This document shows, piece by piece, positions 6,580 to 16,081 of a DNA stretch of 64,000 nucleotides; position 1 is the first letter of the stretch, and every line of letters begins with the position of its first letter. The stretch lies in contig CBFHKZ010000001.1 of NCBI GenBank assembly GCA_965656545.1, positions 434,001 to 498,000 on the forward strand, written 5' to 3'. Position numbers and translations under genes: made by a program. Source of the DNA: UBA7446 sp965656545 (GTDB lineage Bacteria; Bacteroidota; Bacteroidia; Flavobacteriales; Flavobacteriaceae). Under the pieces are notes generated by a model. That model was not told where the DNA came from. It saw only the letters and a program-made list of their open reading frames with translations, and did not search any database.

Positions 6580-8424
6580 ATGCGATATTTATTAGCAGCA
6601 ATGCTATTATGTATAAGTACCGTCCATGCGCAAGAGCAATTGGACGAAGTAGTAGTTTCGGATACGCGTATTCCGAAACCTAGAAAAAACAGCGGCAAGG
6701 CCGTTGTGCACATCAGCGCAGCAGAGATAGCTCAAAACAAAGGCATATCGCTAGCGCAATTACTCAATCAATACGCCGGAATATACATATCAGGTGCCCA
6801 ACTGCACCCTGGACAAAACCTGTCCTATTTTATTCGTGGCGGTAATAACCGGCAGGTGCTTATTCGCATCGATGGGGTGGTGGTCAGTGACCCCTCTCAA
6901 ATCGAATCGGATTTTGATTTGCGCCTCGTAGCATTAGACCAAATTGCTACCATTGAAGTGGTAAAGGGTGCTTCGAGTAGCCTGTATGGCAGTGGGGCAG
7001 CCACTGCCATTATAGACATCACCACCAAAAAGGAACTGACACAAAAAACCAAGCTTACGGTAGCCCAAGAATGGGGTACCCAAAATACATTTGACCAAAA
7101 ATTAGGTAAGCTTTCTGACGTGACCAAGCAGTTTGTGGAGGTGCAGCATCAACTAGGCGATGTGGCCCTTTCCGGCTCAGTGCAACGACTAGCATCGGAT
7201 GGGATGTCGTCTGTGTCAGGAACCGAAACCGATCCGGTTGAAAAAGAAAACATGCAGTTCAGTGTCCAAAGCCAATATAGCAGTCCTTGGGCATGGTCGG
7301 CCTATTTGCAACGAGATGTGTTTGACGCCAACTTTGACAGCACCTTTCCCAGTTTTGCCGATGCAGCGTATTCATTTGTGAGCAAACAGCAACGGATTGG
7401 CTTTGCACCGTCTTATACCAATGGAAAGTCATCTGTGCAGACGCAGTTTTCTTGGACAGATACCTCACGTTCTTATGCAGACAGTTACCCGTCGGATTAT
7501 ACAGCAGCTATGTTTACTGCGGATCTTACTTGGCGTCACCGCGCATCGGACGAACTAACGTTGTTAGGCGGTCTTTTCTATCAAGACATTGATTCTGATT
7601 TTAAAAATGCCTCTTCTGGGGAAAGTTACACGCACAATAATCTGGCAATTTTTGTTAGTGGGCAATGGCAACACGCCAAGGGCTATGCCCTTCACGCCAG
7701 TGTGCGCAACTCCGTACACAGTGAATTTGGCAGTCACCAAACCTTTACGATTAATCCGTTTTATGTAAAAGGGCTTTTGTCTGGTGGCTATCTTAAGTTT
7801 TTTGGTTCTTGGGCGACATCATTTATTGCGCCCTCGCAGTATAAGCTCTACAGTGGTCAATTTGGCAACACGGAGCTAACGCCCGAAGAAAACCAAACCC
7901 TTGAGTTGGGCGTAGAACAAGTGACGGATAACAGCCGCATTACCGTGGTTGCCTTCCAGCGGGAAGAGGATAATTTTGTGGACTTTGTCTTTTTATCCAA
8001 TTTTATGGGATATCAAAACCGCTCAGGAATATTTAAAGTCCGTGGAGTGGAGGTCGAGGCCAATTGGAGCCTAAAGCATTGGAACATCAACACCAATTAC
8101 ACCTTTACCGAAAAGGTGGGTCAAGCCCCTTTGCGCCTGCCCAAGCATGCAGCCAACATTGGTCTGAATTATGCAGCTCCCAAAATACAATGGGGATTGC
8201 ACTGGCGTTATATAGGAAAGCGCTATGATGTAAACCCAGCCTTTACACAAGAAAAATTAGATGCCTATGCCTTGGTAGATGCACGTATTGCCTTTCCAGA
8301 TTTTATTGGGAATACCACAGCCAGTTTGGCTGTAACCAATGTTTTTGATGTGGAATACACCGAGATATTTGGCTTTACCACTTTGGGGCGTAACCTAAAC
8401 ATAGCCCTGCGCTATGCCTTTTAG
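6580..8424 (+). CDS. btuB: TonB-dependent vitamin B12 receptor (BtuB-like)
   Basis: A 614-residue outer-membrane receptor that takes up cobalamin with energy from TonB. A signal peptide (MRYLLAAMLLCISTVHA) precedes mature QEQLDEVVVSDTR. A plug domain covers about residues 25-150, including IRGGNNRQVLIRIDGVVV and VEVVKGASSSLYGSGA-type motifs. The remainder alternates as beta strands and ends in an aromatic residue (NIALRYAF), as outer-membrane barrels do. Substrate assignment rests on the riboswitch directly upstream. Its stop overlaps the stop of the convergent peptidase gene by four bases. Confidence 0.92.
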   Translation: MRYLLAAMLLCISTVHAQEQLDEVVVSDTRIPKPRKNSGKAVVHISAAEIAQNKGISLAQLLNQYAGIYISGAQLHPGQNLSYFIRGGNNRQVLIRIDGVVVSDPSQIESDFDLRLVALDQIATIEVVKGASSSLYGSGAATAIIDITTKKELTQKTKLTVAQEWGTQNTFDQKLGKLSDVTKQFVEVQHQLGDVALSGSVQRLASDGMSSVSGTETDPVEKENMQFSVQSQYSSPWAWSAYLQRDVFDANFDSTFPSFADAAYSFVSKQQRIGFAPSYTNGKSSVQTQFSWTDTSRSYADSYPSDYTAAMFTADLTWRHRASDELTLLGGLFYQDIDSDFKNASSGESYTHNNLAIFVSGQWQHAKGYALHASVRNSVHSEFGSHQTFTINPFYVKGLLSGGYLKFFGSWATSFIAPSQYKLYSGQFGNTELTPEENQTLELGVEQVTDNSRITVVAFQREEDNFVDFVFLSNFMGYQNRSGIFKVRGVEVEANWSLKHWNINTNYTFTEKVGQAPLRLPKHAANIGLNYAAPKIQWGLHWRYIGKRYDVNPAFTQEKLDAYALVDARIAFPDFIGNTTASLAVTNVFDVEYTEIFGFTTLGRNLNIALRYAF

Positions 8425-9794
8425 TTACTAGGAAAATAAATTGTCCTTCCGGCTTCGGTTTGAAGCTCAACAAATGATGCGGGTAAGCTGTTGGCGTCTA
8501 TTGATATGCTTCCAGAAGTTTGCCCGCTTATGTATTCTAGTGCTTTCTTAAGTAAGGGCTCTTCCACATCGCCAAGCACTCCCATATTAGACAAGGTTTC
8601 TGGAATGGATATGTTGGGCAGTAAACCTTCGGAATAGTCGCCCACGCCTTCGCTGTTGTAGTTTTTAAAGGTGATGGGGAGCAACAGGTACTTGTGGTTT
8701 GGGTTTTTGGTTCTGTTGCTGTCAATATAATCGTAAAAAGGATTTGAACCCACGTCTTTTCCTTCGGTTTTATCGCCAATTTGAACCACATTTAAATAGG
8801 GCTTTAATCCATTGATGGTCATTTCACTGGCTGATGCTGAGTTTTGTGTGGTTAAGAAAAACACCCGTGACAACCCCAAGTTGATATTCGAATTGGTGAT
8901 GTCAACGTCTGAATTATTCACGCTTAATTTATCGTTATAAATAAGCTTTCCAAATGTCTTGGTGGCGTGTTCTCCCGCAATAAGCCCTGCGAGCAGTTGG
9001 GCAGTTGTTATTGCTCCGCCTCTATTGTAGCGAAAATCCACCACAAGTTCATCTATTGGCGCTGCGGCCAAATCGGTAAAGGCAGTTTTTAGGGCTTCAT
9101 CTTGCGAAGTGACAAAGCTGTTATACATCACATAGCCCACCTTTTTGCCATCGTGTTGAATTACTTTAGACAAGTGAACACTTTGTTCTGTTTGTTCGGT
9201 ATTGATTAGGCTAATGCTGCTACCTGTTTTTGAGATGGTGTTGTTGTTGATGGTCGCCAAACCAATGGTATAACTGCTGGCATTACTGAACAACAATTCT
9301 CTATAGTTGGAAATGGTGAGTTGGTTGCCGTTGACCTCTGCAAAAATATCTCCTCGTTTAACGCCTTTTGTTTCAGCATCTGATCCTGCTAGGACATACT
9401 GCACATAACCGAAAATGTCAGGGCTGTCTTGTGAAAAGCGAACCAAGCCAAAAACCATCCCGTTGCTAAGGGAAATGCCTTTAACGCTATTTTCAAAAGC
9501 CTCGTAGTCGTCTGTTATATAGCTATACTTATCATCTTCAAATTGCAACGCACTGAATAAAGACTTGGGACCATCAAAAGATTGCAGAAAGGCGGTGTAT
9601 TCTTTATCGTCTGCAAACTTGTTGTCGGCAAGGTTAGGAACATCCTTTTGCCAGAAATAGGCGAAATTCATCACCTTATAAATAAAGTCTTCTACTTCAA
9701 GATTTTCTGTAGGGGCAACAACAATGGTGTCGTCAATATCGTCTTTGCAACCAAAAAAGAGGATAACAAGTAAGAGTGGAATAAAATTTTTCAT
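8421..9794 (-). CDS. S41-family (C-terminal processing type) peptidase, lipoprotein
   Basis: Secreted serine peptidase of 457 residues. The N-terminus MKNFIPLLLVILFFGCKDD carries a lipobox with Cys16, so the protein is probably attached to the cell envelope. A PDZ-like region around residues 120-185 (YVLAGSDAETKGVKRGDIFAEVNG) precedes the peptidase domain, which has VDFRYNRGGA and the nucleophile motif TTQNSASASEMTINGLKP. The sequence resembles secreted Bacteroidota S41 lipoproteins with unknown targets. It is transcribed away from the sigma factor operon. Confidence 0.9.
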   Translation of the reverse strand: MKNFIPLLLVILFFGCKDDIDDTIVVAPTENLEVEDFIYKVMNFAYFWQKDVPNLADNKFADDKEYTAFLQSFDGPKSLFSALQFEDDKYSYITDDYEAFENSVKGISLSNGMVFGLVRFSQDSPDIFGYVQYVLAGSDAETKGVKRGDIFAEVNGNQLTISNYRELLFSNASSYTIGLATINNNTISKTGSSISLINTEQTEQSVHLSKVIQHDGKKVGYVMYNSFVTSQDEALKTAFTDLAAAPIDELVVDFRYNRGGAITTAQLLAGLIAGEHATKTFGKLIYNDKLSVNNSDVDITNSNINLGLSRVFFLTTQNSASASEMTINGLKPYLNVVQIGDKTEGKDVGSNPFYDYIDSNRTKNPNHKYLLLPITFKNYNSEGVGDYSEGLLPNISIPETLSNMGVLGDVEEPLLKKALEYISGQTSGSISIDANSLPASFVELQTEAGRTIYFPSN

Positions 9795-9908
9795 AGGTTT
9801 GAGTAAATAGGGGAACTAAAGTAATAAAAATAAATTTCTCTCATTTGTAACAAGGTGTTGCCAAACTCGTTAACTGTACAAACACCCAATAAATCTTCGA
9901 CTTGCGAT

Positions 9909-10427
9909 ATGGATGAAAAAACTTTTTTAAAACGAATCTTAACTGTACAAGACAGTATGTTTCGCTTAGCAAAGAGGTTGTTGACATCCACCGAAGAGGC
10001 TGAAGATGCAGTTCAAGAAGTAATAACAAAATTGTGGACAAACATGACACAGATGGCAACATTATCGAATATTGAAGGCTACGCCATGACCATGACCAAA
10101 AACTATTGTTTGGATCGGTTAAAGTCAAAGCAAGCTTCACAATTGCGACTGGTGCACTATCATCACGATAAGGCAACAGCTTCTCTTGACAAGCAAATTG
10201 ATGCACGTGACAGCGTTTCTAAACTGATGGTCTTTATGGAAGACCTTCCAGAACAACAGCAACTTGTTTTACAACTACGGGATATTGAGCAATACGATTT
10301 TGAGACCATTGCCCAAATTACCGAACTATCGGAAGGCGCAGTACGCGTAGCGCTTTCACGAGCACGAAAAAAAATCAAAGCACAACTCATTAAAGCACAC
10401 AATCATGGAATTGAAACAGCTTCATAA
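9909..10427 (+). CDS. ECF-type RNA polymerase sigma factor
   Basis: A sigma-70 family protein of 172 residues with only regions 2 and 4. Region 2 contains RLAKRLLTSTEEAEDAVQEV, and region 4 contains LPEQQQLVLQLRDIEQYDFETIAQ followed by the helix-turn-helix ELSEGAVRVALSRARKKI. The ATG at 9909 starts MDEKTFLKRI, the normal family N-terminus; codons upstream are not conserved-looking. The stop overlaps the start of the next gene by 23 bases, consistent with a co-regulated anti-sigma factor. Confidence 0.92.
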   Translation: MDEKTFLKRILTVQDSMFRLAKRLLTSTEEAEDAVQEVITKLWTNMTQMATLSNIEGYAMTMTKNYCLDRLKSKQASQLRLVHYHHDKATASLDKQIDARDSVSKLMVFMEDLPEQQQLVLQLRDIEQYDFETIAQITELSEGAVRVALSRARKKIKAQLIKAHNHGIETAS

Positions 10428-10836
10428 ATACGTAGACTTGTATTTTGAGGGTCAGGCGACACTCGAGCAAGAGACGATCCTCATGGACTACTTTTCGCAG
10501 CCAGTAGTTGATGGCAAACTTGCGCAATTCAAGCCCTATTTTGAGGCAATTGCTAGTGAACGTAAGCAAACCTATAAGGGGCAATTGCCCGCAAAGCCGT
10601 CTTCCAAAACCAATTGGCGTAGGGCTGTAGCCATAGCTGCGGTAGCGGTTTTTGGATTTTTTATGACGCAACTAAACAATACACAAGCCATTCAACCTAC
10701 CGCCGAAGAACTTGTGTTTGAAGAATTTAAGGCACATATGTATTTTGTGTCTCAAAAACTAAATAAGGGCCACGAAGGTTTGGCCCATATGGAAACCTTT
10801 AATCAAACGACTAACAGATTTATAAAGACAGATTAA
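10405..10836 (+). CDS. Probable membrane anti-sigma factor
   Basis: A 143-residue protein with a charged N-terminal half resembling anti-sigma domains (MELKQLHKYVDLYFEGQATL), a single membrane segment at about residues 72-88 (AVAIAAVAVFGFFMTQL) and a short periplasmic tail. The overlap with the sigma gene and this topology are the basis for the call; sequence similarity to a named family is not obvious. The periplasmic tail may sense the product of the following DUF4252 genes or an envelope signal. Confidence 0.7.
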   Translation: MELKQLHKYVDLYFEGQATLEQETILMDYFSQPVVDGKLAQFKPYFEAIASERKQTYKGQLPAKPSSKTNWRRAVAIAAVAVFGFFMTQLNNTQAIQPTAEELVFEEFKAHMYFVSQKLNKGHEGLAHMETFNQTTNRFIKTD

Positions 10837-10837
10837 T

Positions 10838-11383
10838 ATGAAAAAGAGTATCCTTATAGTAGCCCTTATAACAGCTTCGTTTAGCTGGGGGCAAGACGTT
10901 TTCGAAAAATATGAATATGACGACAGTGTCAGTTATTTTTCGATCAGCCCAAAAATGTTTCAAATGCTTGCCAAGCTTAGCATAGAAACAAACGATCCAG
11001 AAGCGGATAAATTCATAAAGCTAGTAGAGGAAATCGAAAGCTTTAAGGTCATTACTACCGAAAGTAAGGACATCGCCGAAGAAATCCAAACATGGGTAGA
11101 TAAACACATCAAAACTCAAAATTTAGATGAACTGATGCGTGTACGCGACAAAGGAGCGCATGTTAATTTCTACGTCAAATCAACAAAAAACGACGACAGA
11201 GTTAAAAAGCTACTTATGTTCGTAACCGACATAAACGAAGGCCAAATAGACCTTGGCGATCGTAAACCAGAAACCGTCTTGCTGTACCTAAGCGGTGATA
11301 TTGACCTAACCCAAATTTCCAAGCTTGTCAATGAGATGAATCTTCCAGGTGGTCAGCAATTGGGAAAATTAAATGAAAAATAA
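10838..11383 (+). CDS. DUF4252 domain protein, secreted
   Basis: A 181-residue protein with signal peptide MKKSILIVALITASFSWGQ, then a DUF4252 domain (VSYFSISPKMFQMLAKLS; VRDKGAHVNFYVKSTKNDDRVKKLLMFV). It starts 1 base after the anti-sigma stop, so all genes from the sigma factor on form one operon. Paired DUF4252 proteins behind an ECF sigma factor are common in Flavobacteriia. The function is unknown. Confidence 0.88.
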   Translation: MKKSILIVALITASFSWGQDVFEKYEYDDSVSYFSISPKMFQMLAKLSIETNDPEADKFIKLVEEIESFKVITTESKDIAEEIQTWVDKHIKTQNLDELMRVRDKGAHVNFYVKSTKNDDRVKKLLMFVTDINEGQIDLGDRKPETVLLYLSGDIDLTQISKLVNEMNLPGGQQLGKLNEK

Positions 11384-11909
11384 GATGAAAAAACTATTGA
11401 TTTTCGCCGTCGTAGTAGCCTTTGCGGGCTGCTCCAAAACCCAAAGTATTCAAGAGTATTACGTCGCTAAATCGGAAGATCCCAATTTTCTTGTCATTGA
11501 TATTCCTACTTCTATTTTGGGCATTAATAATGAGGTCTTAAATGATGAAGAGCAAGCGGCGCTAGACTCTTTTCAAAAACTCAATGTATTGATGTTTCGC
11601 AAAACGGCAGCAAATGCCGAGCAATTCCCTGAGGAGTTAAAAACAGTACGCGAGATTGTTGATGGAGAACAATTTGACCCCCTAATGGTTGTGAGTGATC
11701 GTCAATTTTCTGGAAAATTGCTTCTCGAAGGCAGCGTGGAACGCCCCGACGAGATTGTGTTTTTCGGTTCCGCTACCAATGAAGGCTTTTTGTTGGCTCG
11801 TTTAATAGGCAGCAAAATGCAGGTAGAAAAAGCGGTTGTACTCGCCAAAGCACTTGAGCGTGAAGGCGCACTTGATAATGCGGTGGAGGCCATTGGCCAA
11901 ATGCTCTAA
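11373..11909 (+). CDS. DUF4252 domain lipoprotein
   Basis: The second DUF4252 member, 178 residues. The N-terminus MKNKMKKLLIFAVVVAFAGCSK has a lipobox (AGC), so it is likely a lipoprotein. Its start lies 11 bases inside the preceding gene; the alternative ATG at 11385 gives MKKLLIF and cannot be excluded. It converges on purB with a four-base overlap of stop codons. The function is unknown; its partner is secreted but soluble, suggesting a membrane-bound plus soluble pair. Confidence 0.85.
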   Translation: MKNKMKKLLIFAVVVAFAGCSKTQSIQEYYVAKSEDPNFLVIDIPTSILGINNEVLNDEEQAALDSFQKLNVLMFRKTAANAEQFPEELKTVREIVDGEQFDPLMVVSDRQFSGKLLLEGSVERPDEIVFFGSATNEGFLLARLIGSKMQVEKAVVLAKALEREGALDNAVEAIGQML

Positions 11910-13249
11910 ATACCAGTGTAGTTTTCTGGTCTCAAGGCACGTAATTCATTCTTTACTTCGGTTGATACATCTAAGGTTTCGATAAACGCACGAATAGACA
12001 CTTCATCGATACCCGTGTTGGTGCGGGTCAGTGCCTTTAGTGCCTCGTAGGGCTTTGGATATCCCTCACGGCGCAAAATGGTCTGAATGGCTTCTGCAAG
12101 TACTGCCCAGTTGTTGTCTAGATCGCCTTGTATGGCCTTTTTGTTAACCACAAGCTTTCCAATTCCCTTAATTAACGATTCAAAACTAATCATCATATGG
12201 GCTATGGGCATGCCTGCATTACGTAAGACCGTACTGTCGGTAAGGTCGCGTTGAAGTCGGGAAATGGGTAGCTTTTCTGATAAGTGTGATAGCAATGCAT
12301 TTGCAATACCGAGGTTCCCTTCTGCATTTTCAAAGTCAATGGGATTGACCTTGTGTGGCATGGCAGAAGAACCAACTTCTCCTTCTTTAATTTGTTGCTT
12401 AAAATAATCCATGGAAATATAAGTCCATATGTCTCTGGAAAAATCAATCAGTATGGTGTTGATGCGCTTTTGAGCATCACATAATGCAGCATAGTGATCG
12501 TAGTGCTCAATCTGTGTTGTTGGAAACGAATGGTGTAGGCCAAGTGTATTTTCTACAAATGCTTTTCCAAACGCCTGCCAATCAACAGACGGGTACGCCA
12601 CCTTGTGTGCGTTGTAATTTCCAGTAGCACCGCCAAACTTTGCCGCCATTGGGATTTGCGTCATCAGTGAAAGCTGTTGGTCAATACGTGTTTTGAATAC
12701 GTTGAGTTCTTTGTCCAAACGCGTAGGGGAGGCCGGTTGTCCGTGTGTTCTAGCCAGCATGGCTACACCCTCACAACTGTTCATAAGCGTTTCAAGTGCT
12801 GAAATTACTTCTTGAAGTTTTGGTAAGTATTCTCTTTCACAAGCTTCTTTAACAGATAAGGGAATAGCCGTGTTGTTGATGTCTTGTGAGGTAAGTCCAA
12901 AGTGGATAAATTCTTTGTATTTGCCCAGATTTAAATCGTCAAATAGTTGTTTTAGAAAGTACTCAACCGCCTTTACGTCGTGGTTGGTAACCTTTTCAAT
13001 GTCTTTAATGGCTTGCGCCTGATCCAAATTAAAATGGCGGTACACGCTGCGCAATTCTTCCATGGCCGATGCAGGAAAATCTTTAAGCTCAGGCAAAGGG
13101 AGTTCGCACAAGGCTATAAAATACTCCACTTCAATCCGTACGCGGTATTGGATCAATCCGAATTCTGAAAAGTATGGGCTTAGGGATTTTGTTTTTGGAC
13201 GATATCGACCATCAACAGGTGAAATTGCACTTAATTTGTTTAATAACAT
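11906..13249 (-). CDS. purB: Adenylosuccinate lyase
   Basis: Catalyses two purine steps: SAICAR to AICAR plus fumarate, and adenylosuccinate to AMP plus fumarate. The start MLLNKLSAISPVDGRYRPKT is characteristic. The fumarase/aspartase superfamily signature GSSAMPHKVNPIDFENAEGN is present, as is the catalytic-His region ARTHGQPASPTRL. The 447-residue length is normal. The gene stands alone between convergent and tandem neighbours. Confidence 0.96.
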   Translation of the reverse strand: MLLNKLSAISPVDGRYRPKTKSLSPYFSEFGLIQYRVRIEVEYFIALCELPLPELKDFPASAMEELRSVYRHFNLDQAQAIKDIEKVTNHDVKAVEYFLKQLFDDLNLGKYKEFIHFGLTSQDINNTAIPLSVKEACEREYLPKLQEVISALETLMNSCEGVAMLARTHGQPASPTRLDKELNVFKTRIDQQLSLMTQIPMAAKFGGATGNYNAHKVAYPSVDWQAFGKAFVENTLGLHHSFPTTQIEHYDHYAALCDAQKRINTILIDFSRDIWTYISMDYFKQQIKEGEVGSSAMPHKVNPIDFENAEGNLGIANALLSHLSEKLPISRLQRDLTDSTVLRNAGMPIAHMMISFESLIKGIGKLVVNKKAIQGDLDNNWAVLAEAIQTILRREGYPKPYEALKALTRTNTGIDEVSIRAFIETLDVSTEVKNELRALRPENYTGI

Positions 13250-13286
13250 AGGCTTTCAAAATGCAAAGGTATCGAATTTAGCTTTT

Positions 13287-14042
13287 TTAGCGATTAAGAA
13301 TTTTATACTCTTCATAACAGTTGCTGATGGCCTCTAGTATTTGTAGGTCGTTAGCCCCTTTGATAAAGCTATCAGAGAAGTTGCATTTGCGCAGTATTTC
13401 GTCTAAATCTACTCGGTCAATTTGGACGAGTTGCTCCAAGGTTTTTCTGTCGTATTTGACCGCCAATAAATCTCGAAGCTCGTTGTTGGCCCTCACTTTT
13501 TTGAGTTTGCGTAGTTGCTGGGGCTTTTTACCAAAAATATTATACAAGAAATCAGCAGGATTTGAGATGGCTTGCAAAATGCGAATTTCGCCAAGAGGCG
13601 TTCTGTTGCCTGCTTCATATCCTCCCGATGGAAGTCCAGGAATGCTGTACCTCCTTGTCCTATTGATGGGAACATTTCGCGCATCGATATCCAAATAACC
13701 TGTGAGTTGGTAGGGGCGTACGACTACTTCTTCAAGCGCCAATGCAAGTTCAGTCAGTTGAAATCGTGTGTTGGGATATTTCACCAAGTCATTGGAAACG
13801 CGAACCTTAATGGGTTTGTAGCCTAAGTAGGAAAAATAAAGGGTGTCGTTAACTTCCGCATCGATGGTAAATTTCCCTTCTTTGTTGGTTATGGACATGG
13901 TCACCTTGTTTAGGTTGATGATATGTACCGTTGAGATGGGTTTTTGATCTGAAGCATTTTCGACAATACCAATGACCTCTTGCCCATATAAAAAGGTACA
14001 AAAGCCAGTTAAAAAGAGGAATTGCGTAAAATGTCTGATCAT
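13287..14042 (-). CDS. Carboxypeptidase-like regulatory domain protein, secreted
   Basis: Signal peptide MIRHFTQFLFLTGFCTFLYG, then a beta-sandwich CarboxypepD_reg-like domain at about residues 22-110 (VIGIVENASDQKPISTVHI, TNKEGKFTIDAEVNDTLYFS, YLGYKPIKVRV). The C-terminal half is uncharacterised and basic. This domain is also the N-terminal extension of many Bacteroidota TonB receptors, but here it stands alone, a common arrangement with unknown function. Confidence 0.82.
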   Translation of the reverse strand: MIRHFTQFLFLTGFCTFLYGQEVIGIVENASDQKPISTVHIINLNKVTMSITNKEGKFTIDAEVNDTLYFSYLGYKPIKVRVSNDLVKYPNTRFQLTELALALEEVVVRPYQLTGYLDIDARNVPINRTRRYSIPGLPSGGYEAGNRTPLGEIRILQAISNPADFLYNIFGKKPQQLRKLKKVRANNELRDLLAVKYDRKTLEQLVQIDRVDLDEILRKCNFSDSFIKGANDLQILEAISNCYEEYKILNR

Positions 14043-14103
14043 AAGCTTCTACAAACTAAATGCATTCCTTGATGCTCTGCAATGTTTTTATCTAAAATTA
14101 ACA

Positions 14104-14682
14104 TTATGTTAGGGATTTTAGGTGCTCAAATAATGCGGTAATGGCCCTACTGCGGTGACTTAATTTTAATTTTATTTCACGGGGTAGTGCCCCAAATGTT
14201 TTGCTATAGCCCTCTGGTATAAAAAGGGGATCATAACCAAATCCGCCTGTTCCACTAAGTGCCGTTGCAATTTCGCCCTTCACGATGCCTTCAAAGCAAA
14301 TTTCCGTATTGGCATCCACGTAAGCAATAGCGGTCTTGAATTGCGCCTTCCGATTTGTGGTTTGCGCCAAGGCTTCCAAAAGTTTGGCGTTGTTTTTTTT
14401 GTGATTTTTCTCCGCTCCAGCATAGCGTGCTGAATATATTCCTGGCGCACCATCTAGCGCAGCAACCTCCAAGCCACTGTCATCAGCAAAAACGGGTGTT
14501 TTAAATACTGCATAAATATGTTTGGCTTTTAGTAATGCGTTCCCTTCAAAGGTTTTTGCTGTCTCGTCTATTTCGGTGTGATAATCCACATCGGCCAAGC
14601 TTTTGATGTTGTACTCCTTAAAGACGGCTTTTACTTCTTCTACCTTGTTCTGGTTGTGGGTTGCAAATATGAGTTCTTTCAT
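14104..14682 (-). CDS. rdgB: Non-canonical purine NTP pyrophosphatase (RdgB/HAM1)
   Basis: Hydrolyses dITP, ITP and XTP to the monophosphates, keeping deaminated purines out of DNA and RNA. Family motifs are all present: FATHNQNKVEEVKAVF at the start, FADDSGLEVAALDGAPGIYS with the catalytic acid residues, GTGGFGYDPLFIPEGY, and the C-terminal SHRSRAITALFEHL. Length of 192 residues is usual. The start codon overlaps the rlmH stop (ATGA-type, four bases), so the two are translationally coupled. Confidence 0.96.
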   Translation of the reverse strand: MKELIFATHNQNKVEEVKAVFKEYNIKSLADVDYHTEIDETAKTFEGNALLKAKHIYAVFKTPVFADDSGLEVAALDGAPGIYSARYAGAEKNHKKNNAKLLEALAQTTNRKAQFKTAIAYVDANTEICFEGIVKGEIATALSGTGGFGYDPLFIPEGYSKTFGALPREIKLKLSHRSRAITALFEHLKSLT

Positions 14683-15152
14683 TCGTGATGATAGGGTTGA
14701 TTGTTTAAAATACTAAAGGCACGGTAGAGCTGCTCTGCAACAAAAACACGAACCATTTGGTGTGAAAAAGTCATTTGTGAAAGGGCTATTTTTCCTTGTG
14801 CTCTAGCGTATACTTCTTGTGAAAACCCATAAGGTCCACCAATGACAAAGACCAATTTTTTTGTCCCGGCATTCATTTTTTTTTGAAGAAACTGCGCAAA
14901 GCCTTTGGAAGTATGTGTGCTGCCTTTTTCATCAAAAAGGACAAGGGTGTCGCTAGCGCTTATGGCTGCTAGAATCAGTTTGCCCTCGTCTGTTTTTTGC
15001 TGCTTTTCAGGAAGGTTTTTGGTGTTTTTTAAATCGGCAATTTCGTGCCAATCAAATGTGGTGTAGCGCGACAAACGCTTGCAGTAATCTGGCAACCAAC
15101 TCTTGAGCTCAGCCTGCTGCGTTTTGCCCACGCATATCACTTGAATTTTCAT
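14679..15152 (-). CDS. rlmH: 23S rRNA (pseudouridine-1915 N3) methyltransferase
   Basis: SPOUT methyltransferase that modifies 23S rRNA helix 69. The C-terminal SAM-binding knot is clear (FVIGGPYGFSQEVYARAQG, then LSQMTFSHQMVRVFVAEQLY and the terminal LNNQPYHHE). It has 157 residues, as expected. First gene of a two-gene unit with rdgB. Confidence 0.96.
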   Translation of the reverse strand: MKIQVICVGKTQQAELKSWLPDYCKRLSRYTTFDWHEIADLKNTKNLPEKQQKTDEGKLILAAISASDTLVLFDEKGSTHTSKGFAQFLQKKMNAGTKKLVFVIGGPYGFSQEVYARAQGKIALSQMTFSHQMVRVFVAEQLYRAFSILNNQPYHHE

Positions 15153-15209
15153 ATTGCTAAGGTATCAATTCTCATGGAAGCATTTTGTTTTAATGGCTAC
15201 CTTTACACA

Positions 15210-16079
15210 ATGCTACAGAAAAGCAAACAAAAACTTAAGGCTTGGCTTCAAAACATACGATTTGGCGATGCCAAGTCAATTTCCCTCTACCAATTATTGG
15301 AGCTGTATGTCATTGGGATTCTAAAAGGAACCTTGACTACGCGTGCCAGCAGTATTGCTTTTAGCTTCTTTTTATCCCTGTTTCCTTTTTTGATTTTTGT
15401 ACTTAACATCATTCCATTTGTGCCTATCGATAACGTAGAAAGCACCTTTTCATCGTTCTTCTTATCCATCGCACCCTCCGAAGCGCAGGATTTTTTGAAT
15501 AGCGTACTCTACGACATTCAATCCAAGCCAAGAGGAGGCTTGTTGTCTACTACTTTTGTTTTATCCATGTTCTTTATGGCCAATGGCGTCAATGCCATTT
15601 TTGGGGGTTTCAGCGAGTCGGTACACATAACACTTTCGCGACATTTTGTGCGTCAGTACATCTATGCATTGGGTGTTGGGGTGTTGTTGGGTATTTTATT
15701 CCTTATTTCCATTGCTGGGTATTTGTTTTTTGAGTTGTTGTTGGCCGAAACATTTGATTTTGGATTTGAGCTAAGTCCTTGGATTCGCATCGTCTTTTTT
15801 ATGGGTATGGCCTACCTTGTTAGTGCCATTCTTTTTTACTTTGGCACCCAGCGGGGTTTTTCAACTTTCTTTTCATCAGGTGCCCTAGTCACCACTTGCT
15901 TGTTTGCCTTGACTTCATACGGCTTTGGTGTGTACATCGATAATTTCGGCTCTTATAATCAGCTCTACGGTTCTATTGGTGCCATCTTGATTTTGATGCT
16001 ATACATATGGCTCAATGCAATTGTTTTGTTGTTGGGTTTTGAGCTCAATGCTTCCATCGCAAAGCTAAAACAAGTCTAA
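15210..16079 (+). CDS. YihY/BrkB-family membrane protein
   Basis: A polytopic inner-membrane protein (289 residues from the ATG at 15210) with six hydrophobic helices and the family motif TTRASSIAFSFFLSLFPFLIF. The start at 15210 (MLQKSKQKLK) is chosen because earlier in-frame codons overlap rlmH on the other strand; an ATG at 15174 is the alternative. Members were once called ribonuclease BN, which is wrong; their transport function is unknown. priA follows after 2 bases. Confidence 0.88.
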   Translation: MLQKSKQKLKAWLQNIRFGDAKSISLYQLLELYVIGILKGTLTTRASSIAFSFFLSLFPFLIFVLNIIPFVPIDNVESTFSSFFLSIAPSEAQDFLNSVLYDIQSKPRGGLLSTTFVLSMFFMANGVNAIFGGFSESVHITLSRHFVRQYIYALGVGVLLGILFLISIAGYLFFELLLAETFDFGFELSPWIRIVFFMGMAYLVSAILFYFGTQRGFSTFFSSGALVTTCLFALTSYGFGVYIDNFGSYNQLYGSIGAILILMLYIWLNAIVLLLGFELNASIAKLKQV

Positions 16080-16081
16080 GC

